A model generated the notes under the pieces. The model made no database searches. It had not been told where the DNA came from and worked only from the letters and a program-made list of their open reading frames with translations. From contig JACYXH010000584.1 in the NCBI GenBank assembly GCA_026745465.1, positions 136,001 to 200,000 on the forward strand: a stretch of 64,000 nt of DNA, written 5' to 3'. The position numbers and the translations under genes are program-made. Shown piece after piece: positions 11,201-22,399 of this stretch (positions are counted from its first letter, which is position 1; the number at the start of each line of letters is the position of its first letter). This stretch comes from Lota lota. Taxonomy: Eukaryota; Chordata; Actinopteri; Gadiformes; Lotidae.

Positions 11201-13712
11201 AGAGCTTCATCAAACATGGAGACACCAGCACGTCAGAGCCTCATCAAACATGGAGACACCAGCACGTCAGAGCCTCATCAAACATGGAGACACCAGCACA
11301 TCACAGAGCTTCATCAAACATGGAGACACCAGCACGTCACAGAGCCTCATCAAACATGGAGACACCAGCACATCACAGAGCTTCATCAAACATGGAGACA
11401 CCAGCACGTCAGAGCCTCATCAAACATGGAGACACCAGCACATCACAGAGCTTCATCAAACATGGAGACACCAGCACGTCAGAGCCTCATCAAACATGGA
11501 GACACCAGCACATCACAGAGCTTCATCAAACATGGAGACACCAGCACGTCAGAGCCTCATCAAACATGGAGTGGTTTTACAGCTCAAATCACAAACACAA
11601 TATAGGAAATCCAACCACTCAGAAGCCCATGGAGTGTGTTTGACCCTTCACCTCACAGCCCCTAAAGGTCAATTCAGCTTGTAGCTCAGAAACTCTGCGT
11701 CCGCTGTTCACATGTGGAACTAGAGATCAGATCACTAGCCCATAAAACGATGTGATTTCAAACGATCCGTGTGTGGTGGAGAATTTCTTTTTGCAATGTG
11801 ACTGAACTCTGGCCTACATGAGCCCGGGGAACGCTGAAACACATACACACTGCGACCATGTGACTTCCAGCACAGCAAGTTTGTGACGCAACTCAATATT
11901 CAGAAACCGAGCGATCGGAACAGCGAAAGGAAATCTCAATCTTGAGATCTAGGCTATCTGCCATTAATGTGGTGGTGAGGCTCCAACGGGCCGTGGGAAA
12001 ACAAAGAAGCTTTGTTGCTGAAATATGAAACCTTAAAATGGATGCACAACGAGAGGGAAATGTCATCAGTCTGTGACATTAGAGATGCCAGAGTTCTATG
12101 TTCCCTGTGTTTAGTTAATCCAATCCAAGCTAACAAAAATAAAAGCTTTTTCCCTGGTCTAGGGAGTCATTTCCCAGTGATAGCCGACGTGCAGACATGC
12201 CGTCTCTGTGATGGTCTTACTTAGTCCAACACATGAGGCAAAAGAGGAAATCCTCTATTTTGGGAGATCTGAGAAAGTGCTGACATTAGTGTGTTAGTTG
12301 AGAAACATGGATTGAAATTAGGAAAGAAATAGGGTGCTATGTAATTACTAATTAGTATTAACACAAGGCACACAAGTAGCTAAAACACAACCCCCTCCTT
12401 CCCCAGCGGATGAGGAACGATCTCTCTGGAAAGTGGCTTACTGTGGGTCATGAGAGGGTGGGAGAGGTTGAGGCATGTGGAGTCATGGTCTCTGCCTCAG
12501 CCTCTCTGCCTCAGCCTCTCTGCCTCAGCCTCTATCTCAGCCTCTCTATCTCAGCCTCTCTATCTCAGCCTCTCTGCCTCAGCCTCTCTGCCTCAGCCTC
12601 TCTGCCTCAGCCTCTCTATCTCAGCCTCTCTGCCTCAGCCTCTCTATCTCAGCCTCTCTGCCTCAGCAGTCATGTGGCTGATAAGAGGAACAAGGCCATC
12701 CAAAAAATATACGAGTTTCCAAAACGACCAAGACACATGTTGAATTTGTTTAACTAAAATATGTAAAAGTAAGAACCTAAATTTGACTTCCAACCGTTTG
12801 ATCTTGGGGAACAAGAACCCATAGCCGTGGCGTGATCTGAGACAGGGCTTCTGCTACCCAGAGGTTGGAAATGAACGTAAGGGCCATGTCATCACAGGTC
12901 ACGGGGCCAACGAAGGGACCGCATCGAGTATTTTGATGACATATCATGACACATTTGGACATAGGGCCAATAATTACAAAATTGTGAAATTGAGGCGTTG
13001 CCACCGTTAGTCTTACATTAACACACATGTATAACCCTTTACTGTAAACCCCAAGACTGGTCTAATGAGCTAAGACAATCCGCTGGTGAAATGTCACTAG
13101 AACCTTCCATCCTTGATCATAAATGATATATTCTGTTTGTGTCTTATTCACACATTTCATATTCAACAAACATATTTAGTAAGGTCCTTCGGGTGTGCAA
13201 GACAGCGCACATTAACACTGCCTTAAAACACATCGACGATTTGTATTTCCTTTCAGAGAGAAAACAGTGTAGGCCAGTCAGCTGTAGAAAAGTACCGTTT
13301 CCTAACGTGGTGTTGTGACGCCGTCCGTCCGGAGGACCTCGCTGCTATGCTACACGCCGGGGACGGGACCCGGCTCACCGGGTCGTTATTAGTGTCAAGA
13401 CATCGCGATACTAACGACCTAGGTGGTCCAACGGTGCGGCAGGAGGCCAGGTGAACGTGGCAAAAACAAGTTCAAAACAAGTTGATACAAAAGGCCATGT
13501 AACGTTCATATTCAAGTATTACCTGCCGTGTCCCAGATGGAGATGTTGTAGGGGCCCCATTGTTTGAGGTAAAAGGCCCCCCCGACAGTGCTGACGGTGT
13601 CTCTGAACTTCCTCTCCGTATACCTGTGGAGCAGAGACGTCTTCCCCACGTTCATGTCTCCCAGGATCACCACCTTCACGTCGGGCTTCTTCATCTTGGA
13701 TATTTCAGGCAT
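8300..13712 (-). CDS. rab20: Ras-related GTPase Rab20
   Basis: Two exons on the minus strand, 13712-13523 and 8877-8300, joined as GCA G|GC (Ala-Gly of the DTAG motif) with GT-AG ends; 255 residues. Small GTPase of endosome/phagosome and ER-Golgi traffic (family knowledge). Visible motifs: P-loop GDMNVGKTS (18-26), GGAFYLKQW in the switch region, IWDTAGREQF (switch II, 60-68), NKAD (119-122), ETSA (202-205) and a C-terminal Cys-Cys for prenylation. DTAGREQFHGLGSMYCRGAA is diagnostic of Rab20. Between NKAD and ETSA lies a Pro/Gly/Ser-rich insert (about 8560-8680), making the protein longer than the roughly 234-residue human one. The start is the first in-frame ATG at 13712; a second Met six codons on (MKKPDVKV) aligns better with the mammalian start and may be used. 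The 4.6 kb intron holds the 8881-11571 and 12490-12667 minisatellites. Confidence 0.95.
8881..11571. repeat. Large 34/36-bp minisatellite in the rab20 intron
   Basis: About 77 tandem units of type GAGACACCAGCACGTCAGAG + CCTCATCAAACATG (34 bp) and a 36-bp form with CACATCACAGAGCTTCATC. The first 20 or so units are mostly the 34-bp form; from about 9640 the forms mix. The array touches the rab20 exon 2 acceptor: the first partial unit (8880-8890, minus-strand GGTGTCTCCCCAG) contains the acceptor AG. The plus strand has no stop codon in any frame, which creates spurious ORFs of up to 956 codons. Confidence 0.97.
12490..12667. repeat. 12-bp pyrimidine-rich minisatellite (CTCAGCCTCTCT)
   Basis: About 15 units of CAGCCTCTCTGC or CAGCCTCTCTAT inside the rab20 intron. 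On the minus strand (rab20 sense) it is purine-rich. Confidence 0.93.
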
Positions 13713-14813
13713 CGTAAATAAATAACAATCCACCTAACTAAGTTTAGCTCGCGTTTGTTGCGGAACTCAGTACAAAGTCGTTCAGATATGGCATGGTGTG
13801 CCAAGCAAACGTAACCAGGCGGGCCGGGTCGCTCCCTCGGACACAGACCTCACAAGTGAAGTGAAGTAAAACGGGAAGCAGCCACAACCAGCCGGCTACT
13901 GCACCAAGAGCCGTAAGGACGTGCGCTTCGGTGACATGGCGGACTCGAGAATGCAGTGAAGTCCCTGCAGTGGCTGGACCCTGGACCGCTCACGATGGCC
14001 TCGTCTCTGCACCTGGAACATGACTTATACCTCGTAGTTGACGTTCACAGGAAACAGCCTGGAGGGCAGCGTCACCTGGTGTGTCAAACTTTTGATGCAG
14101 ACGAGGGACATGGGGCTGGTTCGGAAAGGCGAGTGTTATCATGCAAGGTAACGATAACGTCCATATGAGAGGGAAGCAGCTAAACAAGTCTCGACAAACG
14201 AGGCTCATGATGCTTAACACACTGGCGTCCAATAACGTATTGGAGAAGAACGGGACACCTTCGTCAGTGATTTTTTATTTATTTAATGAAGCTGATTGGA
14301 ATTCGCTTACAAACTGTTGAGTGATTAAAAGTACAGTTTTGTGTGCTAGTTGCAACACATAGCAGGACGCTGCTCTAGCTTTCAGAGCAGCAGCCAAATG
14401 CATTCCAGCGTTACAAAAATACCAACGCTTCCTGCCTAGAATGAGAGAGGATCTTGAATTGTAGCGTTATCCCGGTCTACCGCAACGGACTTTCCGGTGA
14501 CTTAATTCCTATGAGCTGTTAACGCCAGTTTACAGTCCACGGAAAGAGAAGAATAGGAGCATGACAAGGAGGATAAATATGGTGTTTTATGGGGGAAAAT
14601 AACAACGTAATAAGGCAATATCCGAAATACAGAACGGAAAATGAGATCCCTCAACTGAAAGTCCCTCCCTCTCTCTCGCCGCTAAACCCATGTAACTGAA
14701 AGTCCCGCCCTCTCTCTCTCTCGCCAAAACGCCCCTTTTGGAGCATCCGGTTCCAGGTGAGATGAGAACGCTTGGTTAGCCTGTGCTTAGCCTATGCTGG
14801 ACTGATAGTGCTA
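13713..14813. promoter_or_regulatory. Divergent promoter interval rab20 / naxd
   Basis: 1.1 kb between the rab20 start (minus) and the first naxd leader exon (plus), CpG-containing and without a conserved ORF. A short direct duplication (CATGTAACTGAAAGTCCC region and its copy, about 14655-14730) ends in CT-rich text. Head-to-head arrangement implies promoters for both genes here; no TATA box was assigned. Confidence 0.5.
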
Positions 14814-17800
14814 ATGATCAGGAATATTATCGCACTCTTTCCAGCGTTTACACGCAATACGAGTTTAGGTAAGAAGAACCAAAAAGGAGTACCTGTCGGA
14901 TAATAGCGCATATCTCGTTGATGTTTACGATGTGTTCAGAATAACATTAATTCAAGTGGAATATCAATGGCAAGATGCCACAAGAGACTCAGATGATCGT
15001 ATTTTGCATTCTCACAGTGGCACTTTCGATTGTTATTACGTTAGGATGTTTGAACGAAAAAGGTAAAGTGAACTTAGAGTCCACATAGACATGTCACACG
15101 AGTTATTTTCAACAGAACATTATGAAACCACTGCCAACACTCAGGGACCGCCACGACCGTCGGCTAGCGGACTCTAGGACCCTGCAGACATCTGCACATT
15201 GGCGTCCTAACGTTACATGGCGGATACGGCCCTGGTCAGCCACTGACAACCTGACAACTGATCTCAAGTCAGTTTCCCTAGTAATGACAAATCGGGAAGT
15301 CACTGGGAAGGCAGGTCTAAAGCCAGTGTCACTCCAGATGTATTTAGCCAGGCATTTAGCTAATGACGTAGACGACATTTGGGTTAGCGGTTGAAGAGTT
15401 GCTCAGTACGAGATCTTGTAATTATCCAGAAGTTGAACGCTAAACACACAATTCCCCCCTTAATTGAATAACTACTGTATTTGTGTGGAATAACCAGATT
15501 GCGATGCTTTGCAGCTAGTAGTGAGCGCAATAACGTTCATTCGCCAGAATAGCTACGACTCCGGATTGGAAACCAAGCTGTGTTGCGATCAACGATGCAG
15601 AATAACACTACTCGGGGGTTCTTGTGGTCGGATGTGGAGACCAGAACCCTACTAAACATATGGGGCGAGCAGGACATCCAAATAGCTCTGGATGGACACT
15701 TCCGCAACAGCTTTGTCTACCGTGATGTTGCCCGAAGGCTGGCTGCCACTGGCTTCGAACGGACACCCGAGCAGTGCAGAGTGCGAATTAAAAGTCTGAA
15801 GAGGCAGTTTTTGTTGGCAAAGGAAGGCAATATCCGAAACAATGGGCAGTACCACAAAATATGCAAGTTTTACGACGCCATGGAGAACATTCTCAGCAAT
15901 CGGCCAGCCATTGATCCTCAGGAGTTTATGGACAGTGGGACGGGCGGAGACGAGACCGCCGATTGCTTGGAAGAGGAGGGAGAAGATGCTCACGATCCAT
16001 ACTCGGAGAACATGGAGGAATTCCATAAGCCTGCTGAGACCGAAGTAAAGTTGGAGTACCCAGCTGTTCCTATCCCTATTCCCATAAAAGTGACCGTCGG
16101 AAATAATGGCAAGTACACCACACGTATGCACCTGACAAGAGACACACTGTATTCCCTGCAAATAATAATACGACGTAGATAAATCGTTTTCTAACCGAGG
16201 CATCCTGTCGTTCACTGTTCAGGCACTTCTGTACGACCTAATACCAGCAACCAGCCGACCAGTACCTTGAGCTCCAGCAGGGCTAAACGGACCAAGAAAC
16301 GCCGCGCCAACTTCCCCATGGAGAAGCTGATGGAACAGTTCCTGGAGCAGAGCGCCCATGCTGAAGAGGGCTTCTACCAAATAGAGGAGCAGCGCTTGCA
16401 GGCTGAAGACCGCCGCAGAGACGCTGAACATGCCAGGGAGCTCCAGACGCTCCAGATGCTTGGCCAGATGTTTTCCAGCATTTCCTCGGCCAATCCCACC
16501 TCCACAGCCTCCTCTCACAGGACTGAGGCACCTGCTCAGACCCGAGCGTACCCCAGAGCCTCTGCCTCCCCCTCCTGCACGCGCGGCCCGCCCACTCACC
16601 TCAGATGTACCCCCCCGCACCAGAGTCAGCCGTTACCGTCCGTTCCCCAGGCATTAGGTACTACAGCCTCCATCTGTGGAGACACTGGAGACGGTGTGAA
16701 GAGAGATGAGGAAGTGGAACTTTAACCAACCAGCTTTGCTTAGTGCTAGATCCAACAATCTGTCGATACGAAAATAATGTTTTTGTTGGGACATATTAGT
16801 ACACATTAGTATTTAAGACCAGATGCTCAAATGTCATTGTGTTTGGTCGGCCTTCTCGCGTCACACACCCCACCTTAATAGCCTCTCGTACCCGGCCAGG
16901 CCCCCGTAGAAAATGACAAAATATGTTTGGCCACATTTAACTTCCCAACATGTTCTCTCCTGCAGTGTTTGAGCGCTACCTAAACCTGGGCCACGCAGGC
17001 ATGGATGAAGAAACTCTCTCCCTGATGAAGACCATTGTGCCTGCGCTGACGTCCAAAAAGCACAAGGGGCAAGATGGACGCATTGGGATCATCGGGGGGT
17101 GCCAAGAGTAGGTTCCCCGTCTGGTTCAGCTTCAGCGTTATGGAGGAAACAGGATCCCACTGAGTGTCCTTAACAGGATCCCACTGAGTGTCCTTAACAG
17201 GATCCCACTGAGTGTCCTTAACAGGATCCCACTGAGTGTCCATAACAGGATCCCACTGAGTGTCCTTAACAGGATCCCACTGAGTGTCCTTAACAGGATC
17301 CCACTGAGTGTCCTTAACAGGATCCCACTGAGTGTCCTTAACAGGATCCCACTACTGAGTGTCCTTAACAGGATCCCACTGAGTGTCCTTAACAGGATCC
17401 CACTGAGTTGAACTTTGACCTCTGAATGTTTCTCTGAAGGTACACAGGAGCACCGTACTTTGCTGCCATCGCCGCGTTGAAAGTGGTAAATAACACTGTA
17501 ATGATCACTGGCCGTGCTGTTCTTATTGTTTCTGATGTATGGACCACAAAGCTGAACCTGGCGGCTGTGAAGTGACCGTTTCTCTGGCCCTTCCTCTAGG
17601 GTGCTGACCTGTCTCACGTGTTCTGCACCAGGGACGCTGCAACTGTTATCAAATCATACAGCCCTGAGCTCATCGTCCACCCAGTACTGTAAGTATCAAC
17701 CTCTCCCAGTAATAGTAGTGGTAGTACTGGTTCAGTCACTGCCCTGCTCTCCATTTTATGGATGGTTGGTCGAACCAACATTGTCTTTACATTGGAACTA

Positions 17801-20800
17801 CCAGACCCATCGATGGTTAAATGTAGAACCGATGTGTGGGTGATGCTGCGAGGGAGAAGTGCAAGGACATCGATGTGTGTTTGCTTCCCAAAGCTACGTT
17901 CACCTTATGTACAGCAGGACCAGGATTTTAAGGGGGAAGACCGGAGTGCTTGTGGGGGGCGAGTTGATCTTACATACGGTTGGAGGTAACTGGATATTAT
18001 AATGAATGAAATAGCAACCGCCATCAAGCAAAACATCAATAATAATACAAATACTAATTTGCATCATTGGCATATCATCAAAAGACTATGCCGAAGGCGG
18101 AAAGTAAGGGTACAACATGACATCTGCATATTCCACCTTCATCTTTTCCATGGGATGCGACCCAGTAACTGCATGGGGCTCTCGTAGAATGGAAGCTGGG
18201 TCTCTCGGTACGGTTCATAGGTATGGAATGCAGATCAGTTGTGCAATTGAGTCGTGTTTAGTCCAGCGGACAGCTCTAGTTTTGGATCTCTGAGAACTCT
18301 TGTCTCAGCTTGCTTCCTAGTAGCGTGTGTGTTGTGAATTCTGAATCATCAAGCGCCCATATAGCCCCAGCAGACAATGGGAGGGGCATTTAGCTTCGCA
18401 GGCCTGAGGAGGCTATTGGGTAGAGGACTGAGAATGCATTCAGCTCACCTAAATAACACAGACCTTTTTAATCTCTCTTCACATCGCACATTTAAAATGA
18501 TTGTGAGATCGTGACGCAAAGAGAGATGTTTCCTCCGTCCGAACAGGCGGGAACGGTCGTACGAGAGATGTAGAAACGCGTTGTCAGGACCCCTTCTGGA
18601 GGTGGTGTATGCTACACTCTAGATCTAGATCTAGATCGGTTAGCTCAAGGTGTCTCTGAAAAGCCGCCGTGCCTACTAGTCTATGATTTCTAAACCTTGG
18701 AATTCTATAATTAACTGGTAAACAATGTTGTTTACCAGTTTAGATTACTGTTGGAATGATGGTTAGTAATAGAACACGTGTCCGCTCATTCTCAGAGATG
18801 TTGTTAACCGTGGATGTGTGATAAACCTGAAACCGCTATGTGCACACAGCGAGGGAGGATCTCGAGGCTTCCTCTGCGTCTAAACAGGCTGAGATGATTC
18901 TGAGCTCGTGCCTTTCCTGTGAACAGATTTGTTTGTTGATCTGGAAACATTCTAGATTCAGAAAAGGTTGTAGGAACTAGATGTTTCAGGACCATGATTA
19001 GAGGTTGATTCTAATGAAGTAAACGTACAGAATGTGAAGGCTCACATGCTATGTTATGTGATGCTCACATGCTATGTTATGTGATGGCTCACATGCTATG
19101 TTATGTGATGCTCACATGCTATGTTATGTGATGGCTCACATGCTATGTTATGTGATGGCTCACATGCTATGTTATGTGATGCTCACATGCTATGTTATGT
19201 GATGCTCACATGCTATGTTATGTGAATGCAGAGACAGCCCCAACGCCCTGGAGGAGATGGACAAATGGCTGCCCAGACTGCACAGTCTGGTGGTTGGGCC
19301 GGGCCTGGGGAGAGATGAGGCTCTGCTGAAAACAGCCAAGGCATGTACAATACAACAATACTCATACAACAACCTGATACAACAATACTCATACAACAAT
19401 ACTCATACAACAATACTCATACAACAACCTGATACAACAACCCTGATACAACAACCCTGATACAACAATACTCATACAACAACCTGATACAACAATACTC
19501 ATACAACAACCCTGATACAACAACCCTGATACATCAATACTCATACAACAACCCTGATACAACAACCCTGATACATCAATACTCATACAACAACCCTGAT
19601 ACAACAATCTGATACAACAATACTGTAGTTTTCATTGTTTGATTGCAGTCATGTTATAGCTGTTATGGCAAATGGTAGAATAACACAATTGATAACAATG
19701 GATGATCATTTCAAATACAAACCCCCAAAATATACTTTCATAATGTTCATCATAAAAACACTTTATTTTTTAGGTTGTATGCACTTTAATGATTCTGGCC
19801 CTTTTTGGGGTTTATCTCCCATCATTGAACGCACATCGCTTTGGACAAAAGTGTCTGCTAAACAAATGTAATGTAATCGGTTATGATCTGTGTCATTTCT
19901 CTCTTTCAAGGAGGTGATTGAAAAGTCCAAAGCGAGAGATATTCCAATAATCATCGATGCAGTGAGTACTTGCCAGGTTTAAAAACAGTGCATCAGATCA
20001 GATGCATCTGCAGACTAATTAATAGTTGCTGGTGTGTGTCTGTTTGTCCATCTGTGTACACGTTTGTTTGTTTGTTTACAACAGGACGGATTATGGCTTG
20101 TTGCCCAGCAACCATCTGTCATCCAAGGATACCAGAAGGCCATCCTCACACCCAACTTCATGGAGTTCACCCGCCTGTATGAAGCGCTGGTGGGTCTCTG
20201 ACGCCGTGTTACTGGCCCACTCTGATGGTGACCTTCCTGGGTCTCTGAGGCCGTGTTACTGGCCCACTCTGATGGTGACCTTCCTGCTGCTGCGTGGGTC
20301 TCATCACCCCTGTCTTTCAGCACCAGGAGCCCATGGACAGCAGTGATCCCCGCCGGAGCGTCGTGCAGCTGAGCGCCGCTATGGGAAACCTCACGGTGGT
20401 GCTGAAGGGGGAACAGGACCTGATCACAGATGGCAAGAAAGGTGAGCATCATGCAAGAGCCCTCCCAGCTGGGTGCCATCCACTGGGGGTCTTTATTCTG
20501 TATATATTATTATGTTTCAATAGGTGCTGGTTCAGATCTCCAGATAGTGTCTACATTATATAGATTCATACAATTGATTATGTGTGTGCGGCACAATATT
20601 TCAGGATAGTTACCTTTCACACTATGCAAACAGGTGTACACAATGCAATCTGGAGCACAGCTGGGTGGTGGTGGTGGGTGGGTGGTGGTGGGGGTCTGGG
20701 ACTCATATGCGTTCACACTACTCAAACCACACAGGAGAAACTGTCATTTTTTTGTCATCGCATTTGATTCTTCCATGGGCCTGTTTCAACAAAAGAAATA

Positions 20801-21932
20801 TCTAGATTCTACAACACTTTTTCACTATAGATACTTAAGCTTTTTAATGTGTATCTTGATTATAAAACTCCTTTGTTTACATAAAGGGCCCAATGTGCTC
20901 CAGCCGTCTCATTCTCTTGGGAGTTTAGGAGAGATCTTCACACGCAGGTTTCAGGTCTACGTCTCCTGAGTGAGCAGAGACTTTGTGCCACTGGTGCACC
21001 AGGTCACAGCGCTTTGTGTGATGTAGGGAATCCTGTTTAATGATAGAAGTGCAAGTGCTGGGAATCGTCCAATCATAAAAAAGTAGGCACGGCCCGGTGA
21101 TGATTCTGAGATATTTGCATGTGACTCCCCTTCTTGTTTTCTATTGGTTAACGACCGGTGATCTTTAGCCAACGTGTCATGTCAGTGATCAGTGTGTGGT
21201 TTTGATTTCAGTGCTCTCATGCAACTTGCGAGGCAGCGGTAGAAGATGTGGTGGGCAGGGGGATCTGCTCTCGGGATCTTTAGGGGTGCTGGCCCACTGG
21301 GCCTTTACCTCCACAGCACATTCCAAAAGGTACACAACCAGAACACGCTATGTGGCCATTGGGTTTACAATGTTATTCTTTGAGTGTCGTTTGGTACCAT
21401 AGCCACCGGTCCGCTGTCAGTAAGTGAAATGATCTGTGAGAATATCTGTTTCCTGTATGAGCCAACACTGGGCTCCCTTCTGACCAATCAGGGCATCTCT
21501 TCCCCAACCTGAATGACAGAGAACCCTAGGAAGGGAGGGAGCAGGGAGGGAGGTGGCAGGGAGGGAGCAGGGAGGGAGGGAGCAGGGAGGGAGCAGGGAG
21601 GGAGGTGGCAGGGTGGGAGGGAGGGAGCAGGGAGTTTTTTTGCCTTCAGTCTCCACATGTTGCTTCACAACTCTTCTCTTCACCACTCTCGAAACGTACC
21701 AACAGCACCTTTTGAATACTATTAAAACCCTAAATAATGTCTACCCTTTTTCTAACGTTGTAATAATGTGACTCTCCTCAGTGTGAACCCCGCCATGGTG
21801 GCAGCGTTTGGAGCGTGTTCTCTCACCAAACAGTGCAATAGTCAAGCCTTCCAGCTACACGGCAGGTCCACCACTACCTCAGACATGATCCAGGAAATCG
21901 GTTCGGCTTTTAAAAAGCTTTTTGAGAGCTAA
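14814..21932 (+). CDS. naxd: ATP-dependent (S)-NAD(P)H-hydrate dehydratase
   Basis: Repairs hydrated NADH/NADPH (NADHX/NADPHX) together with the epimerase NAXE. Exons: leader 1a 14814-14868 or leader 1b 14975-15062, then 16966-17107, 17440-17485, 17600-17688, 19232-19340, 19911-19961, 20085-20189, 20321-20441, 21212-21329, 21782-21932. Phases agree at every junction; 328 residues with 1a, 339 with 1b. The YjeF C-terminal (ribokinase-like) domain shows [39 protein letters not shown] and the nucleotide/catalytic loop [12 protein letters not shown]. Leader 1a ([18 protein letters not shown]) is basic/hydrophobic and hydroxylated, mitochondrial-like; leader 1b is a signal-peptide-like hydrophobic segment. 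The intron after 19340 begins GC, not GT. Intron 1 contains an entire second gene. A poly(A) signal follows at 22007. Confidence 0.95.
14975..15062 (+). CDS. naxd: Alternative naxd leader exon 1b (ER signal-like)
   Basis: The ATG at 14975 opens [18 protein letters not shown]..., about 18 hydrophobic residues after a short polar start, ending AAA G|gtaaag. Leader 1a also ends in one overhanging G, so both join the exon at 16966 to make the same Val codon (G|TG). Mammalian NAXD is known to make mitochondrial-propeptide, signal-peptide and cytosolic forms; use of both leaders here is inferred. An out-of-frame ATG at 14967 overlaps this start and stops after nine codons. Confidence 0.75.
15595..16725 (+). 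CDS. Myb/SANT-like DNA-binding protein nested in naxd intron 1
   Basis: Two exons, 15595-16123 and 16223-16725, joined as ACA C|GC across a 99-bp GT-AG intron; 343 residues. Residues about 8-105 look like a trihelix/MADF-type Myb-SANT domain ([18 protein letters not shown], then [33 protein letters not shown]). An acidic stretch follows (about 120-150), then a basic nuclear-signal-like RAKRTKKRR, a charged probable coiled coil ([19 protein letters not shown] through [10 protein letters not shown]) and a Pro/Ser/Thr-rich tail. This architecture resembles teleost MSANTD-like proteins and the Myb-like partner of Harbinger transposons, so it may be a domesticated transposon gene; no transposase or terminal repeats were found beside it. 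I do not recognise a specific gene. Start chosen at the first ATG before the domain. Confidence 0.75.
17149..17405 (+). repeat. 24-bp minisatellite in naxd intron 2
   Basis: About 10.5 units of CAGGATCCCACTGAGTGTCC + TTAA, starting about 40 bp after the naxd exon 2 donor and ending about 35 bp before the exon 3 acceptor, so it fills most of a 332-bp intron. Each unit contains an acceptor-like CCTTAACAGG. Confidence 0.95.
18713..18740. repeat. 28-bp palindrome
   Basis: AACTGGTAAACAA and its exact inverse separated by TG, within naxd intron 4; no associated element recognised. The rest of 17700-19038 shows nothing further except a short (TCTAGA)-type run at about 18616-18637. Confidence 0.8.
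19039..19226 (+). repeat. 24/25-bp minisatellite abutting naxd exon 5 acceptor
   Basis: Eight units of GCTCACATGCTATGTTATGTGATG. The last one runs directly into gaatgcag, the acceptor of the exon starting at 19232. Confidence 0.95.
19346..19625 (+). repeat. CAACAATACT/CCTGATA minisatellite following naxd exon 5
   Basis: Irregular units built from ACAACAATACTCATACAACA and ACAACCCTGATAC. It begins within six bases of the noncanonical donor at 19341. Confidence 0.92.
19833..19880 (+). mobile_element. Terminal fragment of a teleost dispersed repeat
   Basis: CGCTTTGGACAAAAGTGTCTGCTAAACAA followed by TGTAATGTAATC is close to a very common teleost repeat end (CGCTTTGGATAAAAGCGTCTGC type). An oppositely oriented relative, TTTATCCAAAGCGACGTAC, lies at about 41661-41680. 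Confidence 0.55.
20192..20288 (+). repeat. 47-bp direct duplication after naxd exon 7 donor
   Basis: Two near-identical copies (starts 20192 and 20239) of GGGTCTCTGACGCCGTGTTA..., plus a partial third at 20296. The first copy includes the bases of the donor region after 20189. Confidence 0.85.
21530..21632 (+). repeat. G-rich GGGAGGGAGCA minisatellite
   Basis: Irregular GGGAGGGAGCAGG / GGGAGGTGGCAGG units in the last naxd intron, with many G3 runs able to form a G-quadruplex in the transcript. Confidence 0.85.
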
Positions 21933-22006
21933 ATACACTGCTTTGTTCTTCACAACAAATGTTTTAGTATACATTTTCAGTTTAGCTTTCGTTCAAACAC
22001 TGTGTA

Positions 22007-22021
22007 AATAAATCAAATAAA
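22007..22021 (+). promoter_or_regulatory. Polyadenylation signals, naxd
   Basis: Two overlapping-range AATAAA hexamers (22007-22012 and 22016-22021) about 75 bp after the naxd stop. Confidence 0.7.
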
Positions 22022-22399
22022 CTATATTCTTTGTGTAAAACCAGCCATTTACCATGTAAAACGAAAAGTGATTAGTAAGTTACTCATATAAACATGTCCA
22101 ATAAATGACGATTACATTTTGTCGATGATCTTTTTGATTTCCAGCCCCCCCTACGCCACACACACATACATACATACTCTGTTTGTTATAATAATGTAAT
22201 GCGCCTTTTCCGCCACAGAGCGGTGTTGGAATCGTTCGAGCTTTGTATTCAAATAATTTAACTTGATTGACAAGCGTTACCATTGTTGGTGTGTGTGTGT
22301 GTCTTTTTACAAATAGACTTAATTGCGTGTTTTGAATTAAAAAAGAACGAATTTATGTGAGATCTATTCGAGTACAGTTTGAATACGGTATCTACCAGT

